Of a stretch of 64,000 nt of DNA, positions 45,629 to 54,570 are shown in pieces. The notes below the pieces were generated by a model that saw only the letters and a program-made list of their open reading frames with translations, made no database searches and was not told the origin of the DNA. Each line of letters opens with the position of its first letter. The first letter of the stretch is position 1. The stretch is from Halalkalirubrum salinum (GTDB lineage Archaea; Halobacteriota; Halobacteria; Halobacteriales; Haloferacaceae), in assembly GCF_005543295.1 (NCBI RefSeq), contig NZ_SRSG01000058.1:62001-126000 (forward strand), read 5' to 3'. The position numbers and the translations under genes were made by a program.

Positions 45629-46237
45629 TTACGGGAGGAGATCGTCCGGGAGATACTGCGAGCAATCGACCGGAATCGCTTCCCATGCTGCTTGAACCGC
45701 TTGATACCCTGTCCAACCTTCTCCTCGAAGCATTTCACCACACGCCTTGCAGAACTCCTCCACGGTACACTCGTCTTTCTGTAACAAAAGATACAACAGA
45801 AATGGCGGGGCCACTGCCCTTCCATCACCGTCCTGTTCATCGAACACGCGATTGATCGAGTCTCGACCGTCACTATCCATCAAGATCGCGAACCGATACT
45901 CCTCAGAATTTTGCTCCACCTCTCGTCGAATAGATTCCTCTCCAGCATTGTCGCCATGCGGTCGCGGAACACAAGTGACCGAAGTAAACGATTCTTTTGA
46001 CTCCATATCGAACGGTTCCAACGCGTTCTCGCTTCCGTCGTGAACCCATTGTTCTCGTGTTCCCTCGGATGCATACTCGGATTTGTCTCGAACGTGCCGT
46101 CTCAGCTCGTGACAACATACGTTCGTTGTCGTGAGACTGAGATTTTCCTCAACTTGAGTCCAAAGGGACGTATTTGCAACCGCGATCAGTGCGTCTGTAT
46201 CAACAACAACGGGATGACGTACCTCATCGTCTGCCAT
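45629..46237 (-). CDS. PIN-like toxin candidate
   Basis: 202 aa. The start HPVVVDTDALIAVANTSLW fits the first PIN strand with Asp, then TNVCCHELRRHV fits the helix with Glu; later acids (for example AILMDSDGRDSI) fit the third site. The end (QAAWEAIPVDCSQYLPDD) is unlike VapC. It begins 6 nt after the ribbon-helix-helix-like gene, as in toxin-antitoxin pairs. The fold assignment is by pattern only. Confidence 0.6.
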   Translation of the reverse strand: MADDEVRHPVVVDTDALIAVANTSLWTQVEENLSLTTTNVCCHELRRHVRDKSEYASEGTREQWVHDGSENALEPFDMESKESFTSVTCVPRPHGDNAGEESIRREVEQNSEEYRFAILMDSDGRDSINRVFDEQDGDGRAVAPPFLLYLLLQKDECTVEEFCKACGEMLRGEGWTGYQAVQAAWEAIPVDCSQYLPDDLLP

Positions 46238-46243
46238 CGTCTC

Positions 46244-46552
46244 TCACTGCTGGAACACGCCGCTCGTGTCAAGCTCCATGGCGTCCTCGAACGCCTCACG
46301 TTCACGCTCGATTTCCTCTAAAGCGTCACCAATGAGGATTTGCGCGACCTCCTCGGAAATCTCTCCCTGCTTGTACCGCTGGTGGAGTTCCATTTTTTCC
46401 TCTTCAGACAACGTTTCACGAAGCATCTGCTGGAGGCCCTGTCGGGCGAGTTCACTGATATTGATCCCTCCAAGACGCATTTCATCGACGATTTGTGAGG
46501 CTTCCTTCTCCGTCTCCCCACGGAACTGGATTTTGTCGTTGTTTGCGGCCAT
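46244..46552 (-). CDS. ribbon-helix-helix-like antitoxin candidate
   Basis: 102 aa from ATG 46552 (MAANNDKIQFRGETEKE). The KIQFRG strand, then helices with LGGINISELARQGLQQML, is the order of an RHH DNA-binding domain; the acidic helical tail (EEIEREREAFEDAMEL) could bind the toxin. It is the first gene of the pair with 45629-46237. Confidence 0.65.
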   Translation of the reverse strand: MAANNDKIQFRGETEKEASQIVDEMRLGGINISELARQGLQQMLRETLSEEEKMELHQRYKQGEISEEVAQILIGDALEEIEREREAFEDAMELDTSGVFQQ

Positions 46553-46774
46553 CTTACTAGTACCACTGCCCCCACAGTAATAGACGTTGTGACGCGCCAT
46601 CCGTGTCAGTACATCTATTCGAATGGGATGCTAACGTCTCGCAGATCATCGCAGGCCAAACCACGGAGAGGACTGCCAACTGCGTACCTGAAGCGGTAGC
46701 GAGCAAACCCACCAATTCTGGATTCGACGATAGATTCATCAGCTATCATCTCGTTCGAGATAACTAGATGGACT

Positions 46775-47458
46775 ATGACGACGACCGAATTCATAAATCC
46801 CACCGCTGCGAAGATCGTCTTATCGGTCCAGCGTGGAGATTCTATCAACCGAATATCGAATAAGATCGGTACGTCGTATTCATGGGTCTACGACTGGATC
46901 AATCGATTAGACGACGCAGAAATCATCTCAAATACAGATAACGGCGTTCGAGTCCGTGACTACGAGATGCGACGGCGCTACGAGGAGATGATGGGCACGT
47001 TGTACACCCGCGACGACGTTCCACAGGAGGACGCGTACGTGATCCCCCACTTCGCCGGGATGGAGTTCGCCTACACGGAGATCGATGCCGCCTACGTCTG
47101 GACGAGCGGCGGATTCCAGATCGCTCGAAGTCACGACGATTATCCCGTGTTCATCGAGGTTCACGAGCGCGACGTCGATCGGTGGATCGAGTTTTTCGAG
47201 CGGTTCGGGGTCGACACGACCGTGGGTGAACGCCCGGACGCGGCCGATGTTGACGGGAGCGTCCACTACGTCTTGTTCCCGCAGGCAGAGGGCATCGACG
47301 TCGAGTGGGTCGACGGCAATCCCGTGATTCCGCTGGACGCCACGGTCAGTCAGATGATGGAGACCCGGGCAGCGTACGAACCGGCGTTGGAGATGATCGC
47401 CGACGAGCACGACGTGGACATCGACGCGAGTCATCACGACCAGATGACCGCTGACTGA
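46775..47458 (+). CDS. AbiEi-like antitoxin/regulator with N-terminal HTH
   Basis: 227 aa. The N-terminal helix-turn-helix is at about 10-65 (SINRISNKIGTSYSWVYDWI). The C-terminal domain (about 90-225) is mixed alpha/beta, with FAGMEFAYTEIDAAYVWTSG. The nucleotidyltransferase gene follows after 11 nt. This order, DNA-binding protein then nucleotidyltransferase, is that of type IV AbiE systems. I see no sequence strong enough to prove AbiEi, so the name rests on the partner. Confidence 0.65.
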   Translation: MTTTEFINPTAAKIVLSVQRGDSINRISNKIGTSYSWVYDWINRLDDAEIISNTDNGVRVRDYEMRRRYEEMMGTLYTRDDVPQEDAYVIPHFAGMEFAYTEIDAAYVWTSGGFQIARSHDDYPVFIEVHERDVDRWIEFFERFGVDTTVGERPDAADVDGSVHYVLFPQAEGIDVEWVDGNPVIPLDATVSQMMETRAAYEPALEMIADEHDVDIDASHHDQMTAD

Positions 47459-47469
47459 ACGAGCCACCA

Positions 47470-48156
47470 ATGAGCCTCCAAGAGCGTCAAGCCGAACTCA
47501 TCGACACACACCACGCCGTACAGGACGAAGACCTACCGTACGTACTCGTCGGAGGATGGGCAATCTCGGCGTTTCAGACTCGGTTCACTACTGATGTCGA
47601 TATGGTGGTCCCTGAAACAGAACTCGACGCGTACGATGCCTTCCTCGGCGAACTGGGGTACAGCAAAGCGTTCGATAACGACGTGGCAAACGTGTACGAG
47701 GGACGAATCGTCCGGTACGAAAAACCGGTTGGCGACAACGCGGTCGAATTTGACGCACTCGTCGACGCACTTCGCTGTCGCCAGACCGATGCGGAATGGT
47801 CGTACCGCTATCTCCACGAATACAGCACTGTCGAGTCTCTCGAGGTAGCAGAGGGGCTGACTGCTCGGATTCCCGAGCCGGCACTGTTGTTCGCGCTCAA
47901 GCTCCACAGCGGTCGGCTCGCAGATGCGCGAGATCTGGTGATCGTCGGTTCCGAGGCAGATCTCGACAGCATTGAACAACACATCCATCGCGGGAACCCG
48001 AACCAGTTAGCCGAGCAAATCGAACGCGTGATAGCGGAACTCGAAAGCGACGAGTTCGCGGACTCGTTCAAGGGTGTGTTCCAACAGAAGGAACTCCCAG
48101 AAGACAACATCGACGAACTAATCCAGTTCTTGCGAGCCCAACTCGATAGACGCTGA
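47470..48156 (+). CDS. AbiEii-like nucleotidyltransferase (toxin candidate)
   Basis: 228 aa with the core of the DNA polymerase-beta-like fold: LVGGWAISAF, then RFTTDVDMVVP (D-x-D), and the third acid in NAVEFDALVD. This is the AbiEii/MNT type. AbiEii in bacteria blocks growth by adding pyrimidines to tRNA ends and stops phage. The second half is helical (SIEQHIHRGNPNQLAEQIERV). Together with 46775-47458 it probably makes a defence or addiction module. Confidence 0.75.
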   Translation: MSLQERQAELIDTHHAVQDEDLPYVLVGGWAISAFQTRFTTDVDMVVPETELDAYDAFLGELGYSKAFDNDVANVYEGRIVRYEKPVGDNAVEFDALVDALRCRQTDAEWSYRYLHEYSTVESLEVAEGLTARIPEPALLFALKLHSGRLADARDLVIVGSEADLDSIEQHIHRGNPNQLAEQIERVIAELESDEFADSFKGVFQQKELPEDNIDELIQFLRAQLDRR

Positions 48157-48453
48157 TAGAAAGCAAGAACGCATTTCCTCCAGACACCTGTAGTCAGAGT
48201 ATGGCCCACGAGTGCGATGATTGCGGAGAGTCATTCGAGATTTCACTGAAGAGGAAGAAATTCCGCTCGTGACGCCCACGATCGCGAACGCCGTGGGACG
48301 GAATCTGATCCGCACACGGTCGACCGACAGTGTGTCGGCGATTCCAGTTGTGGCGCTCGAATACCTCGATGACATCGCAGTCTATGCCCCCGATACGGCC
48401 GATATCGCGCGGGAAGAAGTCCACGCGTACGGATGGGGCATCGGTCATCCCGA
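48157..48453. other. remnants between AbiE-like pair and aminopeptidase fragment
   Basis: A 23-codon frame at 48201-48272 encodes MAHECDDCGESFEISLKRKK..., the first half of a C2H2-like finger. Next, 48273-48453 reads on the + strand as a protein-like fragment (NAVGRNLIRTRSTDSVSAIP) without a family I know. Both look like truncated genes. Confidence 0.4.
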
Positions 48454-48837
48454 TCACTCGATCGTCGATCGCCGTTGCTGTACCTTGGATGGGACATGGC
48501 TGAGAATGTGAGTGTTCGTCCCGCCCCCGATGCCGATGAACACGTCTGATTCCTCGAAGAGTGCCTGAAAGTGGCGTGGCGTCTCGAACTCGCCGTCGTG
48601 GCTTGTGAGGAACTCGGCGGTGTGTTCGCCCGATGGGCCGACGGTCGTGTCCAGCGAGGCCATGACCGTCACCGGCTCTGCCCCGCGCTCCCCGATCTCC
48701 CCATGGAGTGCGGTGACCAGTTCCTTCGCGGGGGGCGGCGCCAAGATCGTGACCATGTCTCCGGACTGGACGTCGACGGCCCACTCCATCAGTAACTCCG
48801 CCTGCTCTCTCGTACGAGATTTTAGCATTCGTGACAT
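48454..48837 (-). pseudogene. 3'-truncated M29 aminopeptidase
   Basis: 127 codons match the first third of the full-length aminopeptidase at 53417-54514 (for example AKELVTALHGEIGERGAEPV against AKELVTALHAELGDRGAEPV). The frame ends after QQRRSTIE, and no metal-binding C-terminal half follows. It starts 9 nt behind the hydrolase gene, so in the ancestral form hydrolase and aminopeptidase made one operon. Confidence 0.8.
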
Positions 48838-48846
48838 TTTGAACGG

Positions 48847-49710
48847 TTACTCACCCTGTTCTGACAGAGTCGTAACCGTCTGCTCTCCTTTCTCGGACGT
48901 GTCATCGAGGAACTCGCGAAGTCGAGCGCAAATGAACTCCGGATTGTCCACCTGGGCATTGTGGCTCGCGTCCGGTATCTCGGCAGTACGGCACTCCTCG
49001 AGTTGTGTTTCTAGAAAGTCCGCGTGTGGTTCCATGAACGGCTCGTTCTCGCCGTACAGCATCAAGACAGGGATGCCAGACGACTGCCACGACCAACTCG
49101 ACGTGGAGTACTCTCGTACTGCATACAGAATTTTAGACCGCTCGCTCGGCGGGAGTTCCGGCGTATCACACCCGTGGGCCTCCCGGATTTGTTGTAATTC
49201 GTCGACGTCTACCGTCGATTCATCACCAAAGAACTTCTCCACAGCCCACATGACGGCGTTCAGCATCCGCTCGTTTCCCATGAGCGGCATTAGTACGCGA
49301 TCGTTCGCAGTCTTGAGGAGCCGCTCGCGTGTCGAAAACATCTCTGGTGTCCTTGCCCCGACTGTGATGAGCGCAGAGAGATTCCCAGGATGCTCGGCAG
49401 CGAACCTATAGCTAATCATCCCGCCCAGCGAGTGTCCGAGGACGACCGGCTGGCTCAGACCGATCGCGTCAATGAAGGCGGCAAGATCGTCTACATAGGT
49501 GTCGAGTGTGTATCGGTCAAGCTCTGACCCACCAGTCTTGCCGTGTCCCCGGAGGTCGTACAGGATGACTCGGTAGTCGTCGGTGAGCGGCTGCAACTGT
49601 TCGGCCCAGACCTGATGATCCGCGGTTGCCCCGTGAAGCACGACGATCGGCCGACCGTCGCCGTAGTCGTCGTAGTACGTCTGAATCCCGTTCGTTTCGA
49701 TCGTCGGCAT
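48847..49710 (-). CDS. alpha/beta hydrolase, copy 1
   Basis: 287 aa. Canonical alpha/beta hydrolase: oxyanion HGATADHQVW, nucleophile elbow GHSLGGM (Ser about 94), the acid position LYGENEPF (Glu in place of the more usual Asp) and His in ASHNAQVDNP. Nearest types are esterases or peroxidase-like hydrolases; substrate unknown. Copy 2 at 52314-53141 is clearly paralogous. It converges with nothing; upstream is the SnoaL-like gene, divergent, 151 nt apart. Confidence 0.85.
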   Translation of the reverse strand: MPTIETNGIQTYYDDYGDGRPIVVLHGATADHQVWAEQLQPLTDDYRVILYDLRGHGKTGGSELDRYTLDTYVDDLAAFIDAIGLSQPVVLGHSLGGMISYRFAAEHPGNLSALITVGARTPEMFSTRERLLKTANDRVLMPLMGNERMLNAVMWAVEKFFGDESTVDVDELQQIREAHGCDTPELPPSERSKILYAVREYSTSSWSWQSSGIPVLMLYGENEPFMEPHADFLETQLEECRTAEIPDASHNAQVDNPEFICARLREFLDDTSEKGEQTVTTLSEQGE

Positions 49711-49861
49711 ATGCCGAATGTTTGCGCTGTAGCTACTAACATTTGTGAAATATCGTGTATCTGTTAAATAGGATCAGTGTGGAAGAGTTAGGTTCCTGAT
49801 TACGAGGACTCGTGCCGGATTAACAACTAAAAGACATCCGCCACAACCAAGATGTGAAGAC

Positions 49862-50287
49862 ATGAGCGCAACGGTTGACCAACAGAAGGAACTCGTTCGG
49901 AACGCCATCGAAGCCATCAACGACCGCGACGCAGAGACGCTGCGAGAACTCGTCGCCGAGGACGTCGTGATACACGGGCAGGCCGGACAGGACATCAGCG
50001 GGGCGGAGACAGCCATCCCCGCGACCGTCGACAACGAAGCGTTCCCGGATTCGCGATTGGAGATCGAGGAGATGGTTGCCGAGGGTAGGACGGTAGCCGT
50101 CCGGATGATGTTCACCGGCACCCACGAGGGGGACATGCACGGTGTCCCGCCGACGGGCGAGGAAATCGAGATCCGAGTGATGGCGATGTACCGCATCGAG
50201 AACGGCCAACTCGCCGAAGGCTGGTTCGTGGAAGACGACGCAGATACGCTACTGCAACTCGGGCTCTGGCAAGAACTCACCGCGTGA
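49862..50287 (+). CDS. SnoaL-like ester cyclase-type protein
   Basis: 141 aa, NTF2-like fold. Characteristic: ELVRNAIEAINDRDAETL, then DVVIHGQ, then the end VMAMYRIENGQLAEGWFVED. Members include polyketide cyclases and many small-molecule enzymes; no substrate can be given. It is divergent from hydrolase 1 and may belong functionally with it. Confidence 0.8.
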   Translation: MSATVDQQKELVRNAIEAINDRDAETLRELVAEDVVIHGQAGQDISGAETAIPATVDNEAFPDSRLEIEEMVAEGRTVAVRMMFTGTHEGDMHGVPPTGEEIEIRVMAMYRIENGQLAEGWFVEDDADTLLQLGLWQELTA

Positions 50288-50372
50288 CGCGAACTGTACG
50301 AGCAACCTGACGCAATTCAGAAGGTGGAGAACGGGTGGTGGAGAAGCCAACGTTCGGCGAAGCGCGTATCGA

Positions 50373-51209
50373 TCACTCCGAGTCAAGCGGAGCTTCAGAA
50401 ACGTTCTTTGGATCGGCGAACGCGGGTTGGCGCACGAGACGCTCGTCCAACTCCCGTTCACCGCTGAGACGCTCCGCAACGCCGGCTAGATGGCCCTTTG
50501 CGACGATACCCAAGACATCGTCCTCTTCGGTGGCCAGCCAGCGGAGGTGCCCCGCCATATACGCGTCCCGCTGGTCTATGTGCGTTTCCATCAATCGCGG
50601 GAGCCACGCACGGATGACGTCGATGGCGGCCTCCGCGTCCTCCGGGCCAAATCGTTTCTTGGCGGCTTCGCGCTGCTCGGCGTCCAAGGGGTTGGTTGCA
50701 CCGTGGCTCTGAAGCGAGCGGATATACTCGACGTACGGACTTGCCCACTCACCGACCTTCCACACGTCGCGTTCGAGTAACTCCCGTCGATCGTTGGCGT
50801 CAATCCGGTCACGATGGATTGTGTATTCCTGCCGAAGTCCACGAAGCCAGCCGAGTACGTCGCCGGCGACTGCCCGCGAGAACTCGTCCATCGACACCGC
50901 AAACGGCCGATCGAGAAGAACGACTTCAGCTCCCACATCCGCAGCGACGCGCGCCGCGACAAACATCTCGTCGACCTGCCAGATGCCCCCATCGGTCGTC
51001 CGCCGTTTCAACAGCAGTCCGGGAACCGTGACTGGCTCCCGCGGGTCGAGGGCTGTCCTGATCGACCACTCCGGTTCGTCGTCGAAGACGTGCGGTGGCA
51101 GTTCGATGCCGACCACGTCAGGTTCGCGATCGCGGATCACCGTTTCGACCCGTTCGATGCTCTGGTCAGTGTTGTGTGTGGTGCCGATGAGTTCGACCGT
51201 CCCCGCCAT
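50373..51209 (-). CDS. TraB/PrgY-like family protein
   Basis: 278 aa from ATG 51209 (MAGTVELIGTTHNTDQSIER). Signature of the TraB family: GT-x-H near the start, VVGIELPPHVF, a further GAEVVLLDRPF, and near the end GIVAKGHLAGVAERL. The fold is shared with TIKI proteases and erythromycin esterases, probably metal-dependent. PrgY/TraB limit peptide pheromones in bacteria; the archaeal role is unknown. A decayed copy of its 3' end is at 53220-53350. Confidence 0.82.
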   Translation of the reverse strand: MAGTVELIGTTHNTDQSIERVETVIRDREPDVVGIELPPHVFDDEPEWSIRTALDPREPVTVPGLLLKRRTTDGGIWQVDEMFVAARVAADVGAEVVLLDRPFAVSMDEFSRAVAGDVLGWLRGLRQEYTIHRDRIDANDRRELLERDVWKVGEWASPYVEYIRSLQSHGATNPLDAEQREAAKKRFGPEDAEAAIDVIRAWLPRLMETHIDQRDAYMAGHLRWLATEEDDVLGIVAKGHLAGVAERLSGERELDERLVRQPAFADPKNVSEAPLDSE

Positions 51210-51286
51210 CCTTTCGCTTGGGATGTCTCTGTGGCTCAAAAATGATTGTGGTGAGTGATTCAGATGTCGCCATCGCTCGACGCGTT

Positions 51287-51321
51287 TCACAACTACTCGC
51301 CCCGGTCTGCTGTGGCTAGTA
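51287..51321 (+). repeat. repeat B, degenerate member of the junction repeat
   Basis: Sequence ACAACTACTCGCCCCGGTCT and on to TAGTA aligns with repeats A (45498-45530) and C (54712-54744). In the frame starting at 51264 it reads HNYSPRSAVAS against YNYSSRSVVPT in A. It lies between the TraB gene and vapC2. Confidence 0.5.
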
Positions 51322-51353
51322 CGCGAAAACGCCTCTCGGTCGAGGACTCCGAT

Positions 51354-51842
51354 TCAACTCCCCAGTTCTCGGAGTTTCTTCTGCACCTGCGAGTAGACCT
51401 TCGGATGCAGGTTCATTCCCTCGTTCACGAGGTCGTACAGGAGGTCAGTCGCCTCCTCGGCCGTCAAGTCACCTGCTTTAGTACAACTGAGCAACAACGT
51501 CGTCACCCACCAGCACTCCACGCCGTGGCTCCGGGCGACCTCGATCAGCCCCCTGTCGTTGGCGAGGAGGATCTCCTCGCCGTCCTCGGCCAGCAGAATC
51601 ACCGACGCGTCGGCCACCGCGACTCCCTCCATCGACGCCACCTTCTCGGCCCGGGTTGGCGTGTCGTGAATAGTCACGTCCGTTAGAAACTCGTCGAGCG
51701 CGACAGTACCACGCTTGCCCTCGGTGAGGACTTCCTCCCGAACCCCCTCGGTCGTCCGAACGTCGTCGAAGGCGATCGAGATGAGGTCGAGTCGCCCGAC
51801 CCACGCGAGCGGAATCAGCGCGGAAGAGTCGACGACGACCAT
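51354..51842 (-). CDS. vapC: VapC toxin, PIN-domain ribonuclease (copy 2)
   Basis: 162 aa, same length as copy 1 and about 88% identical, with the same acidic residues (D5, E-E in VREEVL, ADAS, ANDRGLIEV). The ATG overlaps the vapB2 stop (TAATG). The pair is complete and likely active. Confidence 0.9.
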   Translation of the reverse strand: MVVVDSSALIPLAWVGRLDLISIAFDDVRTTEGVREEVLTEGKRGTVALDEFLTDVTIHDTPTRAEKVASMEGVAVADASVILLAEDGEEILLANDRGLIEVARSHGVECWWVTTLLLSCTKAGDLTAEEATDLLYDLVNEGMNLHPKVYSQVQKKLRELGS

Positions 51843-52135
51843 TAGATGCGCTCGAGGTCGCGCTCGAGGTCGTCGGTCGTGTATCCGACGTCGATGCCTT
51901 CCTCGGCGGCGAGCGTCAGCATCTCGACGTACGAGACGTCCGCGAGCTCCGCCGCCTTCCGGAGCGTGATGCTGTGATCGCGGAGCTGGTCGAGTGCCCG
52001 TTCTGTGCGCCAATCGTCGAGGCCCTGCCGGATGAGGCGCCGAAGCACCTCCGACCGGTCGGCACTCATCTCCGACTCGAGTTCGGCGAGTGCCTCCTCG
52101 TCGTCTTCAGGGATGCGAGTGGTGACCGTCTTCAT
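51842..52135 (-). CDS. vapB: VapB antitoxin, ribbon-helix-helix (copy 2)
   Basis: 97 aa from ATG 52135 (a second ATG stands just before it). Residues 1-45 are the ribbon-helix-helix: KTVTTRIPEDDEEALAEL and SADRSEVLRRLIRQG; the rest binds toxin. The upstream AT-rich segment (TATTTATTC, about 52142-52150) and arm GTTACGATA form the promoter-operator. Confidence 0.88.
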   Translation of the reverse strand: MKTVTTRIPEDDEEALAELESEMSADRSEVLRRLIRQGLDDWRTERALDQLRDHSITLRKAAELADVSYVEMLTLAAEEGIDVGYTTDDLERDLERI

Positions 52136-52313
52136 CATTACGAATAAATACGTTACGATACGCAATAGACGTAACGGAGAGTTCCAGATTGCGCTCCCAC
52201 AGGTGATTATCTTCGATACGATTCACCGGTGTACTTCCTTTCTCAAACTCGTAACTTCGGGGGTCACGACATGCGAACAGCCACTCACTCTGTTCCGTGG
52301 GATTTGTAGCCTT

Positions 52314-53141
52314 CTACCCACTTTCGTCGACTGTTTCGAGGAACTCCCGAATCCGAGCGCGGATGAACTCCGGATTGTCGACGTGTGCGTTGTGACTCGC
52401 ACCCGGGATCTCCGCAGTCCGACAGTCCGCGAGTCGCGTCTCGAGATATTCCGCGTGTGATTCGATGAACGGTTCGTTCTCGCCGTACAGCAGCAGGACG
52501 GGGACACCGGACAACTGCCACGACCAACTCGACCTGAAGTACTCCCGTGTCGCGGACAGAATCTTCGAACGTTCGCTCGCCGGCAGTTCCGGCCTCTTGC
52601 ACCCGTGGGCCTCACGGATTTGTTGTAGCTCGTCGACGTCCACCGTCGAATCAGCCCCGAAGAGCTTCTGCTGAGCCCATACGGTGGCGTTAAAAATCCG
52701 CTCGTTCCCCATGAGTGGCAGTATCACTCGGGAATAGGCAGTCTTGAAGGCCCACTCGGGTGTCGAGAAATTCTCGGGAGTCATGGCTCCGACCGCGATG
52801 AGGTCGGACAGCCTCTCGGGATAGGAGTCGGCGAACGCGTAGCCGATCATCCCGCCGAGTGAGTGTCCGAGGACGGTCGGCCGGTTGACGTCGAGTGCCT
52901 CGATGAAGGCGGCCAGGTCGTCCACGTACGTGTCGACCGTGTATCGGTTGAGGGCTGACCCACCAGTCTTCCCGTGCCCGCGGAGGTCGTACAGGATGAC
53001 GCGGTAGTCGTCGGTGAGTGGTTGCAGTTGTTCGGCCCATACCTGATGATCCGCCGTTGCCCCGTGGAGCACCACGATCGGCTGGCCGTCACCGTCGTCC
53101 TCGTAGTAGGTCTGAATCCCGTTCGTCTCGACATACGACAT
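52314..53141 (-). CDS. alpha/beta hydrolase, copy 2
   Basis: 275 aa, closely related to copy 1: long shared stretches such as HGATADHQVWAEQLQPLTDD and STVDVDELQQIREAHGC, with changes spread through the cap domain. Ser in GHSLGGM, Glu in LYGENEP and His in ASHNAHVDNP are kept. The differences are enough for separate substrates. No aminopeptidase follows it; the intact aminopeptidase is on the other side of the TraB remnant, divergent. Confidence 0.85.
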   Translation of the reverse strand: MSYVETNGIQTYYEDDGDGQPIVVLHGATADHQVWAEQLQPLTDDYRVILYDLRGHGKTGGSALNRYTVDTYVDDLAAFIEALDVNRPTVLGHSLGGMIGYAFADSYPERLSDLIAVGAMTPENFSTPEWAFKTAYSRVILPLMGNERIFNATVWAQQKLFGADSTVDVDELQQIREAHGCKRPELPASERSKILSATREYFRSSWSWQLSGVPVLLLYGENEPFIESHAEYLETRLADCRTAEIPGASHNAHVDNPEFIRARIREFLETVDESG

Positions 53142-53219
53142 CTTTCATCGTGAAATCATCACCCGAATCTTCTTAACGGTTAGCGCCGGCAAATTTCTGA
53201 CATCCTGGGTATTCGTCTC

Positions 53220-53350
53220 ATCACCTGTCAAGGATGGTGGCTGGGTCGGCGTACGCAGGTGGCCCACGACACGCTCGTCCAACTCCCGTGTACCATGACG
53301 CCGCTCCGCCGAACCGGAGAGCTGACCCGTTGCGACGATACTCAAGACGC
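53220..53350 (-). pseudogene. TraB-family gene fragment (3' end)
   Basis: On the - strand this reads SIVATGQLSGSAERR then HGTRELDERVV, against GIVAKGHLAGVAERL then SGERELDERLV in the intact TraB gene at 50373-51209. Only the last part of the gene is left; there is no start. Confidence 0.75.
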
Positions 53351-53416
53351 CGTTCGAGATCGTCTTCGTTGGGAAAGAGTGATAATAACGGAATAAGAAC
53401 GTGTCTATCGAATACG

Positions 53417-54514
53417 ATGATCGACGACCGTGTACGCCAGCAAGCCACGAAACTTGTCGAGTGGTGTGTCGAAGTCGAACCCGGTGACACCGTCACCATC
53501 ATCGCGAACGAGGCCGCGAAAGAGCTAGTGACCGCACTCCACGCCGAACTCGGTGACCGTGGCGCTGAACCGGTGACAGTCTACGCAACGATGGACGTGA
53601 GCGTCGGACTGTCCGGCGAACCGATGCGAGCGTTTCTCCAGCACCACGACGACGAGTTCACGTCGCCAAGCCATCTCCTGGCTCTCCTCGAAGAGAGTGA
53701 CGCCGTCATCGGGATCAGGTCAGACACGAACACGAACGTACTCAGTGACGTGTCCGAGGAGACGAAACAGCGGCGGGCGGAGGCGATGGCACCGTTCATG
53801 GACGTGTTGACGGAGAAAGAACAGGTCTGTGGTACCCAGCATCCGACGCAAGCGTGGGCCCAGCGGGCCGGGATGTCACTGCCCGAGTACGAGGACTTCG
53901 TCTACGGCGCGATGCTCCGAGACTGGGCTGCCGTCGAGGAGAAACAAGAGTCACTCCGCGAGCGCCTCGAATCCGCGAGCGAAGCGCGCATCACCGGCCC
54001 GGAGACGGACATCACGATGAGCCTCGACGGAATGCACGCAGTTAGCGATATCGGAGAGCGGAACTTCCCCGGTGGCGAGGTCTTCACCGCGCCCGTCGTA
54101 GACTCGGTCGAGGGAGAGATCTGGTTCGACAAGCCATCGATGGTACAAGGGCACGAGGTCGAAGACGTCCGCCTCACGGTCAAGGACGGGACTATCGTGG
54201 AGTATTCTGCGGGGAAAAACGAGGAGACGCTCGAATCAGTGCTGTCCACAGACGAAGGGGCGAGTCGAATCGGTGAACTCGGGGTCGGGATGAACGAGGG
54301 TATCGACCGTTTCACCCGGAACATGCTCTTCGACGAGAAGATGGACGGCACCGTCCACCTCGCAATCGGTCGGGCATATCACTGGACGGTCGGCGAAGAT
54401 CGCGAGCAGAATCAGAGCGCAGTTCACGTAGACCTTCTCAAGGACATGAGCGAGGGTCGGATTGAACTCGACGGAGAAGTCGTCCAAGAGGATGGCGAGT
54501 TCGTCTGGGAGTAG
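53417..54514 (+). CDS. M29 family metallo-aminopeptidase
   Basis: 365 aa from ATG 53417 (MIDDRVRQQATKLVEWCVEV). The family's metal-binding block is present: FPGGEVFTAP, IGELGVGMNEGI, GTVHLAIGRAY and, near the end, AVHVDLLKDM. M29 enzymes (AmpS/AmpT) remove N-terminal residues with two metal ions. It is full length, in contrast to the fragment at 48454. The upstream extension from 53234 belongs to the TraB remnant. Confidence 0.88.
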   Translation: MIDDRVRQQATKLVEWCVEVEPGDTVTIIANEAAKELVTALHAELGDRGAEPVTVYATMDVSVGLSGEPMRAFLQHHDDEFTSPSHLLALLEESDAVIGIRSDTNTNVLSDVSEETKQRRAEAMAPFMDVLTEKEQVCGTQHPTQAWAQRAGMSLPEYEDFVYGAMLRDWAAVEEKQESLRERLESASEARITGPETDITMSLDGMHAVSDIGERNFPGGEVFTAPVVDSVEGEIWFDKPSMVQGHEVEDVRLTVKDGTIVEYSAGKNEETLESVLSTDEGASRIGELGVGMNEGIDRFTRNMLFDEKMDGTVHLAIGRAYHWTVGEDREQNQSAVHVDLLKDMSEGRIELDGEVVQEDGEFVWE

Positions 54515-54570
54515 GAACGATTCACGTGATGGTGTTCGAGTAGCATCACGCAGCACTGTCTCCCATTGGA

